Origin: Pegea sp. RAD2-039
Taxonomy: Eukaryota; Chordata; Thaliacea; Salpida; Salpidae
Assembly: GCA_034620365.1 (NCBI GenBank)
Contig: JAQGEQ010000133.1
Span: 181,290 to 245,289 of the forward strand
Direction: 5' to 3'
Length of the DNA stretch: 64,000 nt
Part shown: positions 48,553 through 59,624 of the stretch, piece by piece
Layout of the letters: every line of letters starts with the position of its first letter
Position numbering within the stretch: position 1 is the stretch's first letter
The notes under the pieces: model-generated
Database searches by the model: none
The model's input: the letters and a program-made list of their open reading frames with translations, nothing else
Told to the model about the DNA's origin: nothing
Position numbers and translations under genes: made by a program

Positions 48553-48720
48553 TAAAAATGCGAAGGAGGGTGCCTATAGAGAGCACATCTTGCTAACACA
48601 AATTCTCACGAGTTTTTTTGGTTTTTCTCAGGAGTTTATAAAATTATCTCCTTCTGGGGTCGAACCCGGTACTTCCTAGCTAGAAGGTAGGTGTAGTAAC
48701 CGCTTCGACACTAAGCAGGA
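48553..48720 (-). mobile_element. tRNA-derived SINE
   Basis: On the minus strand the first 72 bases look tRNA-like: an A-box-like TAGTGTCGAAGCGG, a four-pair D-stem GTGT/ACAC, and a perfect B box GGTTCGACCCC. The 5' and 3' ends (TCCTGCT, AGAAGGA) would pair with one mismatch, but the T arm is too short for a working tRNA. A roughly 90-base tRNA-unrelated body follows, ending in an AT-repeat tail (ATATATATA near 48545-48555). This is the standard layout of a Pol III-transcribed SINE. No target-site duplication was recognised. Confidence 0.65.
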
Positions 48721-48725
48721 AAAAA
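48720..48725 (-). terminator. Pol III terminator of tRNA-Gly
   Basis: A TTTTTT run on the minus strand starts 4-5 bases past the tRNA 3' end and abuts the SINE start. Confidence 0.7.
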
Positions 48726-48729
48726 TGAT

Positions 48730-48800
48730 TGCATTAGCCGGGAATCAAACCCGAGCCTCCCGCGTGGCAGGCGAGAATTCTACCACTGAACCACCAATGC
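48730..48800 (-). tRNA. tRNA-Gly(GCC), possibly decaying
   Basis: This 71-base cloverleaf starts GCATTGGTGGTTCAGTGG and has anticodon GCC in the loop of a GC-rich anticodon stem. The acceptor stem has seven pairs (one G-U) and the discriminator base is A. It follows the well-known animal tRNA-Gly(GCC) sequence closely. Three C-to-T changes are visible: one gives a G-U pair in the acceptor stem, one gives a G-U pair at the base of the T stem, and one turns the T-loop TTCGATT into TTTGATT. The last removes the near-invariant C56 and weakens the B box. A T6 terminator follows. It may be a transcribed gene or a recent pseudogene. Confidence 0.9.
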
Positions 48801-48875
48801 TTGTTACCAGAATCTTAAAATCTAATTTTAAACAAATTAAAAGAAGATTTTAAACCTTGACAAATATCTTTCACT

Positions 48876-48893
48876 CCATTGAACCACCAATGC
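48876..48893 (-). pseudogene. tRNA-Gly 5' fragment
   Basis: Eighteen bases repeat the first 18 bases of the neighbouring tRNA-Gly with one mismatch, 93 bp away in the same orientation. They look like a trace of a partial local duplication. Confidence 0.7.
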
Positions 48894-49074
48894 TGATTCA
48901 ATTTTCTAAGACTCAAAAAAGAAATGACTTAACTAAACCTTACAATCATAATTAGTGCTAGTACTATAGAAATTAATTCTTTTAATTCAAAGTTTCTTTG
49001 ATCGTTCTAACTCAGTCCTGAAAAAGCTGAAAAATTACTATATTTTAAATTACACCGTTACATGAACGGTTCCA

Positions 49075-49450
49075 AATAATCGATTGAATTTATTGTTAGT
49101 GTCTTTAGTGGTAACATTTCTTAAATACTAAGCCTATTTATAAAGTAGTCTTAATCTATAGTTTTTTGTCCTCAAAAAATAATGTTTCAGCGATAAGATA
49201 AAAATATTTAAAAGTAGCTTGGGTGAATTAAAATGTTGTTATTATTGAATGAAAAAATCTATTTTACAGTAAATAGCAAAAGGATTTGATTTTCAAAATT
49301 TGATTATATTTATTACACTTGTTATCTAATCTTTTAATATTAGTTTATAAATAGTTTGAAAAGGTCAATTTTAGATTTAGTATTTAGGTTTGTAAAGATT
49401 AAAATTAGTTACTTAGTTGATTATTTTACAATCTTTAATTTTTAAATTAT
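49075..49450. repeat. Dispersed module, second copy
   Basis: This is a diverged direct copy of 47384-47720. Confidence 0.55.
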
Positions 49451-50368
49451 TTTAAATCACTTCAATTAGAATTAAATCTCAAAATATTTTTTTTTCTATT
49501 TTTAAATACCTTATTAAATTAAAAATAATCTATTATATACAAATAAATTTGATGATAAAAATCATTTCAGATAAACAAAAGTATTTTTAGTTTAGTATTT
49601 TAGTTTAACGACGATAATTGTTTTTTAATTGAGTAATATTAACAAGTAAATAAACAAATAAATAAATAACAACTTAATAATCAAGAAATCCTATCGCTAG
49701 AGAGCAGTAAAGCATCAAATTCAATATAATTCGTAATTTTCTTTTGATTTACTCCTATTATAAAGTTTAGTTTGTGGGTATGAGTAGCATAGAATTATAA
49801 CAAAAGTTTTAATATTTTGTTACTTGTATATGTAGAGCTATTAATACCTTATTTTTGAAAATTAAAACCTGTCTCTAGGTAAAGATAAGTTGATACATAT
49901 ATATATATATAGTTATCTTATCTTTTAGCTTATAAACAGTTTTCAAAGGTCATTTTAGATTTAGAATTTAGTATCAATTTAGAAGAGAATATGTTTACAA
50001 AGTGTAACAAAAATACGTATCTTTTTAAAAAGGCTACACATTAAAACTTGATACAAACCAAACATTACCTATTGTTGCGTAAATATTTCTAACAAGTTCA
50101 TTTAAATTATTTTTTTTGTATATTAAAACTTATTATAAAATTAACATTAAATTTTAATTCTTGAAATACAAAATAATCGAAAAATGTTTGTAGAATGAAA
50201 GATTTGACTGGAGGAAAATAGAGATTTAATTCCAAATTAACAACTAGTTAGAGATTATTAATTTTTTTAGCAATTTTAATATTTTATTTTAAAATTAATG
50301 CAAAGAACAATCACATTATTTCTCTACTAAATAATAAATAAAACATTTATTAAAATAAAATACAGAAA
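49451..50368. other. AT-rich region
   Basis: It contains a short (AT)n run at 49897-49911, an AAAT-rich stretch at 49650-49672 and a decayed CTCF-like TCGCTAGAGAGCAG at 49694-49707. No gene is seen. Confidence 0.5.
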
Positions 50369-51140
50369 TGGTACAAACAGACTTTAGGAGGTGCAAACAG
50401 GGTTTAAGAAATACAAACAGAGTATAGGAATCGCAAAATGGGTTTAATTGGTACAAACAGGGTTTAGGAGGTACAAACAGGGTTTAGGGAATACAAACAG
50501 AGTATAGGAATCGCAAACAAGGTTTAATTGGTACAAACAGAGTTTAGGAAGTCCAAACATGGTATAGGAGGTGCAAATAGGGTTTAGGAGGTGCAAACAT
50601 GGTATAGGAGGTGCAAACATGGTTTAGGAGGTGCAAACAGGGTTTACGAGGTGCAACCAGAGTTTAGGAGGTGCAAAGAGGGTTTAAGAGGTGCAAACAG
50701 GGTTTAGGAGGTGCAAACAGGGTTTAGAAGGTGCAACCAGAGTTTAGGAGGTGCAAAGAGGGTTTAGGAGGTGTAAACAGGGTATAGGAGGTGCAAACAG
50801 GGTTTAGGAGGTGCAAACATGGTTTAGGAGGTGCAAACAGGGTTTAGGAAGTGCAAACATGGTATAGGAGGTGCAAACATGGTTTAGGAGGTGCAAACAG
50901 AGTTTAGGAGGTGCAAACAGGGTTTAGGAGGTGCAAACAGGGTTTAGGAGGTGCAAACAGGGTTTATGAGGTGCAAACAGGGTTTAGGAGGTGCAAACAG
51001 GGTATAGGAGGTGCAAATAGGGTTTAGGAGGTGCAAACATGGTTTAGGAGGTCGAAAAAGGGTTCAGGAAGTCTAAACAGGGTTTAGAAGGTACAAACAG
51101 GGTTTAGGAGGTACAAACAGGGTTTAGGAGATACAAACAG

Positions 51141-51460
51141 AGTTTAGAAGGTACAAACGGGGTTTAGGAGGTACAAACAGGGTATAGGAGGTACAAACAT
51201 GGATTAGGAGGTGCAAACAGGGTTTAAGAGGTACAAACAGGGATTAGAAAGTAGAAACAGGGTTTAGCAGGCACAAACAAAGTTTAGGAGGCAGAATCAA
51301 AGTTTAGGAAGTACAAACAGGGTTTAAGGGGTATAAAAAGGATTTAAGAGGTACAAGCAGGGTTTAGGAAGTACAAAGAGGGTTTAGGACGTACAAAGAG
51401 GGTTTAGGAGCTACAAACAAGGTTTAGGAGGTACAAACTGGGTTTAGGAGGTATAAACAG
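51141..51460 (+). repeat. Higher-order block in minisatellite, copy 1
   Basis: A run of about 14-16 distinctive variant units, marked by GGATTAGAAAGTAGAAACAG at 51241, recurs at 52039-52370 and 52579-52872. Copies 2 and 3 are exactly 540 bp (27 units) apart. Confidence 0.85.
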
Positions 51461-52038
51461 GGTATGATTGTACAAACAGGGTTTAGAAGGTACAAACAGC
51501 GTTTGGGAGGTCCAAACAGGGTTTAAGAGGTACAAGCAGGGTTTAGAGTATAAACAGGGTTTAGGAGGGACAGACGGGGTATAAGAGGTACAAATAAGGT
51601 TTAGAAGGTACAAACAGCGTTTAGGAGGTCCAAACAGGGTTTTGGAGGTGCAAACAGAATTTAGGAGGTCCAAACAGGGTTTACGAGGTGCAAACAGAGC
51701 TTAGGAGGTGCAAACAGGCTTTAGAAGGTCCAAACAGGGTTTACGAGGTGCAAACAGGGTTTAGGAGGTGCAAACAGGGTTTAGGAGGTGCAAACAGGGT
51801 TTAGGAGATACAAACAGTGTTTACGAAGTACAAACAGGGTTTAAGAGGTATAAATAAGGTTTAGAAGGTACAAACAGCGTTTAGGAGGTACAAACAGGGT
51901 TTTGGAAGTGCAAACAGAGTTTAGGCGGTCCAAACAGGGTTTACGAGGAGCAAACAGAGTTTAGGATGTCCAAACAGGGTTTTGGATCTGCAAACAGAGT
52001 TTAGGAGGTCCAAACAGGGTTTAGGAGGTACAAACAGG

Positions 52039-52370
52039 GTTTAGGAGGTACAAACGGGGTTTAGGAGGTGCAAACATGGTATAGGAGGTACAAACATGGA
52101 TTAGGAGGTGCAAACAGGGTTTAAGAGGTACAAACAGGGATTAGATAGTAGAAACAGGGTTTAGCAGGCACAAACAAAGTTTAGGAGGCAGAAACAAAGT
52201 TTAGGAAGTACAAACAGGGTTTAAGGGGTATAAAAAGGATTTAAGAGGTACAAGCAGGGTTTAGGAAGTACAAAGAGGGTTTAGGAAGTACAAACAGGGT
52301 TTAGGACGTACAAAGAGGGTTTAGGAGGTACAAACAAGGTTTAGGAGGTACAAACTGGGTTTAGGAGGTA
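52039..52370 (+). repeat. Higher-order block in minisatellite, copy 2
   Basis: The marker unit GGATTAGATAGTAGAAACAG is at 52139. Relative to copies 1 and 3 it has one or two extra units near 52280. Confidence 0.85.
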
Positions 52371-52578
52371 CAAGCAGGGTTTAGGAGCTATAAACAGGGC
52401 TTAGGAGGTACAAACAGAGTTTAGGAGGTGCAAACAGGGTTTAGGAGGTGCAAACAAGGTTTAGGAGGTGCAAAAAGGGTTTAGGAGGTGCAAAGAGGGT
52501 TTAAGAGGTACAAACAGGGTTTAATTGGTACAAACAGGGCTTAAGAGGTACAAACAGGGTTTAAGAGGTACAAACAGG

Positions 52579-52872
52579 GTTTAGGAGGTACAAACGGGGT
52601 TTAGGAGGTGCAAACAGGGTATAGGACGTACAAACATGGATTAGGAGGTGCAAACAAGGTTTAAGAGGTACAAACAGGGATTAGATAGTAGAAACAGGGT
52701 TTAGCAGGCACAAACAAAGTTTAGGAGGCAGAAACAAAGTTTAGGAAGTACAAACAGGGTTTAAGGGGTATAAAAAGGATTTAAGAGGTACAAGCAGGGT
52801 TTAGGAAGTACAAAGAGGGTTTAGGACGTACAAAGAGGGTTTAGGAGGTACAAACAAGGTTTAAGAAGTACA
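52579..52872 (+). repeat. Higher-order block in minisatellite, copy 3
   Basis: The marker unit, identical to copy 2, is at 52679. The array ends right after this block. Confidence 0.85.
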
Positions 52873-53544
52873 CAGAACTATCGAGTTTAATATAATTATT
52901 ATAACTGGTTTATATTTAAACAAAAGTATCTATAAGAACTTACAGCTTAGTGATTATGTTTATAAATTGGAAGAAAGTTTTAAAGAAAATAGTTTTTTCA
53001 AAGTAAAGAAAATATGTCGTTTGAAGAGTGTTTTCTCGTTCCCAGTATTAACCTCAAATCTCTATAAATGCTTCAAAAGTCAAAACATTTTCTATTCTAC
53101 TTAAAAACATCCGAAAACTATATCGATCTTAATTAGCCTAACTTAATAGGCTAGATTATTAAAATTGTGAAAAAAAATTGTTTTTATAACTGAATTAATC
53201 AACTTTAAAATAAAATTTCAGTAAAATTAAGAAAGGAAGTTAGTGATAATATTAGTGAATGTTAACCTTTTACAAATTATATATTCTTTTCGTTTTAAGA
53301 TTTTGAAAAATTTTCTTATATAGTTGACTAAAGAAAAATTTTAAATTGTTGTTTTTTTTTTAATAATATTTAATCTTAATTGTTTGGAAAAAATAAACAT
53401 AGATTTTTTTTCCTGAAATAAATTTTACCTTAAAAACAATATTATATATTTACAAAAAAATCAACACAATAACCAAACATACAAATTATTTATTTCGTTT
53501 ACAGCAAAATGTATAACAAAAATTTTATACAAGAAATTAAACCT

Positions 53545-53558
53545 CCGCTAGTTGGCAG
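53545..53558 (+). promoter_or_regulatory. CTCF-like core motif
   Basis: The sequence is CCGCTAGTTGGCAG, with core mismatches at positions 3 and 8 only. It lies between the minisatellite and the zinc-finger gene. Confidence 0.4.
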
Positions 53559-54298
53559 TAAACTAGCAATCTATAGTGAAATCTAATTTAAGTTATAAGT
53601 TAAACCACAATTCATTATGTTTATGGTGCTTATAATGAAATCTGAAACAAATTTTTATTAAACGATTTGTTAAAAAATATCGAATAATTTTTCAATTTTT
53701 AAAAAAAACTTTTCATTTTCTCATAATAAGACTCAAATAAGATGTTATCATCGCGTTTACATGCTGTATAATACCAGTATCTATTTAGGTTTATTTATTT
53801 AAACACATTTATTTAACTATAGTGTGATTAAAAATACTGTTCTTTTATTTTATTTGAAAGTTTATTTTTCCAAACAGTATGAAATTATTTTAAATTTTCT
53901 TATTCTCACAATTGAGATCTTTAGAGGTTAAGCTGTATCACATAAATTTCATAATTTTTTTTGATGATATTCCTTGTGCTTCCACAACTACCAAATATTG
54001 TTCGTTTGCTTCTTGGTTTCAATGTTAGTTACCTTATTAAAAGGTTACATATGAACTCTTATATTTTATGCATTCTAGTTCAAAATCAAGCAACTCAAAA
54101 TATTATGAGATATAAATGATTAATAAATTATCAATTAATTAAACCTAAGATCTTTTCTCGACTTCTTCACTAAGTAAAAATTTGTTACATTTCTTAAAAT
54201 TGTGATAGAAAATACAAGTTTAGTAATTTTGTTTTAAAATGATGTTTATTGCTCTCACTTACATCAAAATACTCGCTTATTTGCTTTTTTCAATTTTA

Positions 54299-54304
54299 AT
54301 TTAT
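54299..54304 (-). promoter_or_regulatory. Candidate polyadenylation signal
   Basis: AATAAA on the minus strand lies about 500 bases past the zinc-finger stop codon. Another lies near 54245. The duplicated copy at 46155 stops short of this site, matching 54460. Confidence 0.4.
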
Positions 54305-54800
54305 TATAAGCAAAACTTGCAGAATTCCTTTTCTTAAACAGAATAACATTGCTTCATTGTAATATTTAACACTCACATTTATCTAAATTCTGCACTGTAT
54401 GTTCATTAGTTAATCAAATTTTGTTTATCTATTAAAAAGATTGAAAATTGATTTACACCAATTAACTGTTTGCAAATTAAAAGTTAAAAAATTAAGAGAT
54501 AAAAGCTTTCAAGTATATAGTCAATAACACAAAAGAGTTACTATAACCATAAATAACCGTTTAAATAAACAAACGTTTTTTGCTGAAATTACAAGAAAAA
54601 ATCAGAAATACTTAAGACTACGAAACTGTAAAATGTTGTTAGAAAATTAATAGAAAAAAAACATGAAATACTAAAAACTAGGATGAGTCAAAATTGATCC
54701 TTATCTGATCTTTTTTTTGATTACTTTGAATCTAAATAATGTAAGTTGTTTGATGGTATGAAAGAATTGCATGATGGCGAAATTGCTATCCACATACAAT

Positions 54801-55700
54801 TCATTTAGTTGGTTTTTCACCAGTATGAGTTCTTTTATGTTGTGAAAGAAGGTCATTTCGACTAAACTTTTTTCCACAAACAATACATTCAAATGGTTTC
54901 TCACCAGTATGAGTTCTTTTATGTGATAAGAGGTTTGAATTCCGACTAAACTTTTTTCCACAAACAATACATTCATATGGTTTCTCTCCAGTATGAATTC
55001 TTTTGTGTTTTGTGAGATCTGAATTTTGTCTAAACTTTTTTCCACAAACAATGCATTCATATGGTTTCTCACCAGTATGTGTTCTTTCATGTGATAAGAG
55101 GTTTGAATTTTGACTAAACTTTTTTCCACAAACAATACATTCATATGGTTTCTCACGAGTATGAGTTCTTTCGTGTGATAAGAGGTTTGAATTCCGACTA
55201 AACTTTTTTTCACAAACAATACATTCAAATGGTTTCTCACCAGTATGAGTTCTTTCATGTTTTGTGAGATCTGAATTTTGTCTAAATTTTTTTCCACAAA
55301 CAATGCATTCATATGGTTTCTCACCTGTATGAATTCTTTCGTGATTGATAAACTGAGATCTGCAACTAAAGCGTCTGCAACAAATCAAACATTCATATTT
55401 GTCCTTGCCATTTGGAATTTTCTTAAACAAAAATTTATTTTCTTCTTTTCCACTATTTTCTGCTGAAGCACTAATTTTGGTAGAAACGCTTTTCTTAGTT
55501 GTTGTATTTTCTATTTCATTGTTTGAACTGACTTCATCAAAGTTAATTCCGTGCCAGCTATCAAATTCACTAACACATTCATTATCATTTTTCTTGTTAG
55601 GTGTTTCACCTCTGATGTTACTTTCGTTTGGTAACAACTTTCGCATGCAATCAGATTCTTTGTCGTCCATTAAATTCAGTTTCAATTTGTTGAGCTGCAT
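54801..55700 (-). CDS. Seven-finger C2H2 zinc-finger protein
   Basis: The 299-codon frame encodes an N-terminal region of about 100 residues rich in D, E, N, S and K, then seven C2H2 fingers with exact 28-residue spacing (first Cys 104, last finger 272-292), joined by TGEKP linkers; the linker between fingers 3 and 4 is TREKP. Fingers 2 and 5 share helix QNSDLTK, fingers 3 and 6 share RNSNLLS, finger 4 has QNSNLLS, finger 7 RNDLLSQ, and finger 1 is atypical. No KRAB, BTB, SCAN or ZAD domain is seen. Known role of the family: sequence-specific DNA binding in the nucleus, usually transcriptional control. The start is uncertain: ATGCAG at 55700 could instead be a splice acceptor following TTTTGTTTAC, with the next Met at residue 11. 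If so, this is the last exon of a longer gene. No upstream exon was identified. Confidence 0.88.
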   Translation of the reverse strand: MQLNKLKLNLMDDKESDCMRKLLPNESNIRGETPNKKNDNECVSEFDSWHGINFDEVSSNNEIENTTTKKSVSTKISASAENSGKEENKFLFKKIPNGKDKYECLICCRRFSCRSQFINHERIHTGEKPYECIVCGKKFRQNSDLTKHERTHTGEKPFECIVCEKKFSRNSNLLSHERTHTREKPYECIVCGKKFSQNSNLLSHERTHTGEKPYECIVCGKKFRQNSDLTKHKRIHTGEKPYECIVCGKKFSRNSNLLSHKRTHTGEKPFECIVCGKKFSRNDLLSQHKRTHTGEKPTK

Positions 55701-57360
55701 GTAAACAAAACGTTTTAGTTTTTAGTTTAACAAAAAGTTAAAAAAAATAATATATTATATACAAATCAATTCGACTGTAATCTGAATTAACTTTTTGTTG
55801 ATTTCTATGCAAAATAAAATTATAGTTTATTTAAAAAAAGAATTAAAATTGAATCAAAAACAATTATTCACAGTTTCTTAAAAAATAAATATATATTTTA
55901 CAAGAAAATATCTTAAGTAAATTTTAAAGTGGTTTATTGCCATATTCAATACTGCAACAAAAATTTAATGAAAGTAAACAATTCAAATTAGCCTGACAAA
56001 AGCTTTCTAATTGGCAATATTTCACAAAAAGTCTTTAGCATTCAACGTTATCTTTAGATTTTTCTATTTAACGTTTTTTAACATCTCTTAACGCTGATTT
56101 TTCTGCTCTTTTCTTCGAATTTTGATGATTTGAAATAAATGTTTACCTGAAAAATATATTATATATAAGCAGATATATAAATAAAAAAATAAGCAAATAC
56201 ACTTTTATAATTACTAAGCAGTGTTTTTAAATTGATCAGTTGAAGTTTGGTGTTTAACTTTTTTTGGAAAGAAAATTTAAATTCATTTTTAGATCGTTCT
56301 ACCAGAAACCATTTTTCAGGAATATAAATCATAATTTTGGGAAAATAAGTTTTTTTTTTAACTTGGCTTTAAAAATCAAAATATTTTTTTTCTTCCAAAA
56401 AATATTATTTATCTTAGATTGACTGCAGCAAATATACATAAAGCTGTAAGGTACTACTGTCAGCAAAAAATAATCTGGAAAACAAAGAGACAAATTTGAT
56501 AAACGAAAATAAATCTAATTCACAATTTTAAGTGGAATATATCTAGAGAAACTTAATTAATTACCAGAAATATATTTTATAAATTTGCATAAAGTGATAC
56601 AAACTATTGATTCCAAATTATTTCCAAACCAAATTTTCAAATTAGTTTTTATGTTAATATTGTTTATCTGTATGACTATGTCAATAGTAAACTGCTTAAC
56701 ATAATCGTTTGATTGCAATTCTTGTTACAAAACTGAAGTTTCTTGCGTTTACCATGAAGATACACAAACAACATTTTCTAACATTTTCTATTCTATACTT
56801 TAAAGTATAAGTTCTCAATTTTTGTAGACTTTATCTTATTTCTTCAGTATAAAGTTTGACATTTATGAGCCCACTAAAGTAGTGTGTAGCGAGAACAAGT
56901 TATTTTGAAAACTTTTTAATATGTTTAAATTGTTTGAAACGGATATACTCACGTCTTAAATAATAAATCGTTTTTAATTACAAATGTAAAATACTGATTT
57001 AGTGATTGTACTTGATTTTTATAGTATTAAAGATGCTTATAATTAGTTTGACCTTTTAATTTCAAATTTTTTTAAAAGCAGAAATAATATCAATAGTTTT
57101 GTTTTAGTAAAAATTATATCAATATAAAATTGTTTATATTTAATAATTGGTAAAGTAATTTTGTGTGAAAATAAGGTTGTTAGTAGTATCTTTTATTTAT
57201 TTTTATTTTAGAATTATAACAGATGCGTTGTAAATACAATTTCTGCAATACTTTTTTAAGAGATATATTTATTTATAACTAATTCTATTTCTCTATAATA
57301 TAAAATTTATTTATGCGAATAAATTTCATATAAAACCAATAAATTGTAAGGTTGTTTTTT
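55701..57360. other. Region upstream of the zinc-finger exon
   Basis: No further exon could be supported. A TTTTTCAG sequence on the minus strand near 56150 could be a splice acceptor before an A-rich stretch, but it has no useful reading frame. Confidence 0.4.
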
Positions 57361-57364
57361 AGTT

Positions 57365-57378
57365 TCGCTAACTAGCGC
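57365..57378 (-). promoter_or_regulatory. CTCF-like motif, decayed
   Basis: The minus strand reads GCGCTAGTTAGCGA. The motif is also nearly self-complementary. Confidence 0.25.
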
Positions 57379-58373
57379 TTAAAGTATTTTTAAAATTTGA
57401 AATTTTCTGCAATTTACAAAAATTTCATAATAAAATTTCTAAGAACAATTTTCATGTAATAACTTTCTTTGCAATATTTTGTTTAAAATCTAAAAAGCAA
57501 TTATACATTTTTTATTTAAAAATAATAAGCAATCAAAGATAAAGGTTTTATAAAGAAGTTTATGAATACCAAGTGTCAATAATATAATTGCAAACTTATT
57601 TATTTGAATATTGAATGAAAAGATTCAAGTAAAAAAATAGTATTTCTTTTGAAACTTGTTTTCTAAAATAGTAAACCACTACACATTAATAGTTAATTAA
57701 ATTGTAATATTCATTATTTAAACTTGTACTTGCTAAGAAATAACTACATGTATAAAATAGCAATAGTATTTCACAGTGATTCACTAATTTCAGAATGAAA
57801 GTATTAGGATGAGATCTGTACCTAAGATGTTTAAAGAATTAAAAGTTATTTAATAAATATTACATCATCAGTATCTTTGATATTTGCACTGATTAGTAAT
57901 TTCTTTCTGATAAACAATTTAAGCTGATCAAAATTAGCGGATAATGTTTTTCACTGAACTAAAAAACCTTTAAAAATGAATAATTTGTTTTCAGATTAGT
58001 TTCTTAACTATGTGAATAGTTTGAAAAAAAATTATACAACCTTCTAAGCAAGTCTATAAGACCAAAAGAGTCCTTAAGTAAACATAAACAATATGTTAGA
58101 AAAAATAATTAAACAACTTGTCAAGTCATTTTTCAATAAATTCTCAATAAATGGAATTTATTAAGATTATTAATTACAAAATTATTTTAGATTCAGATTT
58201 ATGTTATTTTAATCAAGATATTTTAACTGCTACAGAGTGTATAAAATAAAATCAAATATATTTAAATGTATTATTTAATATCTTCTGTAAACTGAAAGGG
58301 ATACCAAAAAAATAAATAATAATAATAAAAAAAAATAAATGATGTATTTTTGTAAGTGTTTTTTTGATAACAA
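57379..58373. other. AT-rich region, nothing recognised
   Basis: An AATAAT-rich stretch is at about 58312-58335. No gene or repeat partner was identified. Confidence 0.5.
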
Positions 58374-58690
58374 ACCGTCTAGCGCCAAGTAGCGGAAAAG
58401 GAAACAGTTTATTTGGTTTTTGTAGGTTTATCTTTTAGTCTTGATTTGTTTACACTATTTTGCACTATCTAGAAAATAAAGATTTTAAAATGTCACAATA
58501 ACCCACGTACTATTAATTTTTAATTTTTTAAAATACTTAATTATTGAGTTGAACCAAGAAATAAAATAACTGTTTTTGATAGAAGCTCAGTTTATTGATA
58601 CTGAAATTTAAATTTAACTAATAACATCTTTATAACAATAATATCAACAATAACTTTATCGATTGATTAAAGCCATCGAAAAAAGAAGCC
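58374..58690 (-). repeat. Composite E end fragment
   Basis: This is the reverse complement of 33360-33650. It includes the CTCF-like site (58382-58395) and the ATTGATTAAAGC block next to where the core should be, but is cut off before the core. Confidence 0.7.
58382..58395 (-). promoter_or_regulatory. CTCF-like motif, ACTT variant
   Basis: The minus strand reads CCGCTACTTGGCGC, identical to 33627-33640. Confidence 0.35.
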
Positions 58691-58944
58691 CTTTAAATGA
58701 TATTATTATGATTTATAAAATTTATAGGACTTTAGAAATCAAGTTAGAGGAAATCTTTTTATATTTATTTTTAATATATTTCATGTTTTTATTATTTTAC
58801 AGTAATTTCTTAAGCATATAACAAGCAGTTAATTAAAACCATGAAAAGTAAAAAAATAAACAAATTAAACTTTTTTTCATTAAAAGTTTATGTCATTAAG
58901 CTAACACATAACTATCACTTACAGCAATCTTCTTATATAACTGC

Positions 58945-59110
58945 ATCTAATGAGCTACCTTAGAATGAAAGTTGTTTTTAAAGAAGTAGTTTTAGTATTA
59001 AAATTAGTATATAAAATTTAGAATGAATTTTAATGTTTGTTTTCATTTACCAAATCCAAAATGGATAAATTTCTGATTTTATTTTATACACTCTCTAGCA
59101 GTTAAAATAT
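58945..59110 (+). repeat. Direct repeat with 44020-44220
   Basis: This is nearly identical to 44036-44190, among the least diverged dispersed pairs in the window. Confidence 0.8.
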
Positions 59111-59624
59111 CTTGATTAGAATAACATAAATCTGAATCTAAAACAATTTTTTAATAAATAATCTTAATAAATTCCATTTTTTGGATGTTGCTGCAGGTTT
59201 TTTGAAAAAAAGCAAGATAACTGTTTTTTTAGTGTATTTTTTAAAGGATAATTGATTACATTTGTTTTGTAAATATTTTTTAAACTGAGTTAAACAGTTC
59301 ACAATAGAGTTTCATTGTAACAAATTATTTCAAATACCACATAAAACTTTATATAAATTATAGTGACCATAATAAACTAAGATTTCATGATTTTTTAATT
59401 TTTATTTTATAAGAAATCAAATTAGCTTTCTTACTATTTAAATAAATTTATAAAATTTCCTAAAACTAATATTTCTAAATTATATATCTCCTTAAAAGTT
59501 TGCATTTTAAACCAAATTAAGACAATCTGCTTTATCAAAAGCAACAAAAAAGTTAAAAACCTTTGGCGATTACTTGAAGTTGTTTTATACACTAATTACA
59601 TTTTACTTAATAAAAAAACAGCTT

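Larger units (their letters stand above)
50369..52875 (+). repeat. 20-bp minisatellite, about 125 units
   Basis: The consensus unit is GGTTTAGGAGGTGCAAACAG. A GTAC variant replaces GTGC in long stretches (mostly 50369-50560 and 51060 onwards), while GTGC dominates 50560-51060. Most units are exactly 20 bp; units of 18-19 bp near 51471 and 51541 shift the phase. Strand asymmetry is strong: G-rich on plus, C-rich on minus. Because 20 is not a multiple of three, the open frame found on the minus strand (51404-51673) is a by-product and not a gene. Within the unit, GGGTTTAGG resembles the TTTAGGG-type telomeric repeat. Confidence 0.97.
52876..54440. other. AT-rich region between minisatellite and zinc-finger gene
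   Basis: Apart from the CTCF-like motif at 53545-53558 and the candidate polyadenylation signal at 54299-54304, nothing is recognised. Confidence 0.5.

Noticed and set aside
51404-51673. Minus-strand 89-codon open frame inside the minisatellite
   Set aside because: The frame arises because the 20-bp unit lacks stops in one phase for a stretch. The unit length is not a multiple of three and phase breaks are not compensated, so it is not a protein repeat.
50369-52875. CRISPR-like array
   Set aside because: Units are directly adjacent with no unique spacers, and the context is eukaryotic.
54701-55324. Second long minus-strand open frame over the zinc fingers
   Set aside because: It is the shifted-frame shadow of the finger repeats and extends past the real stop; it has no finger residues in register.
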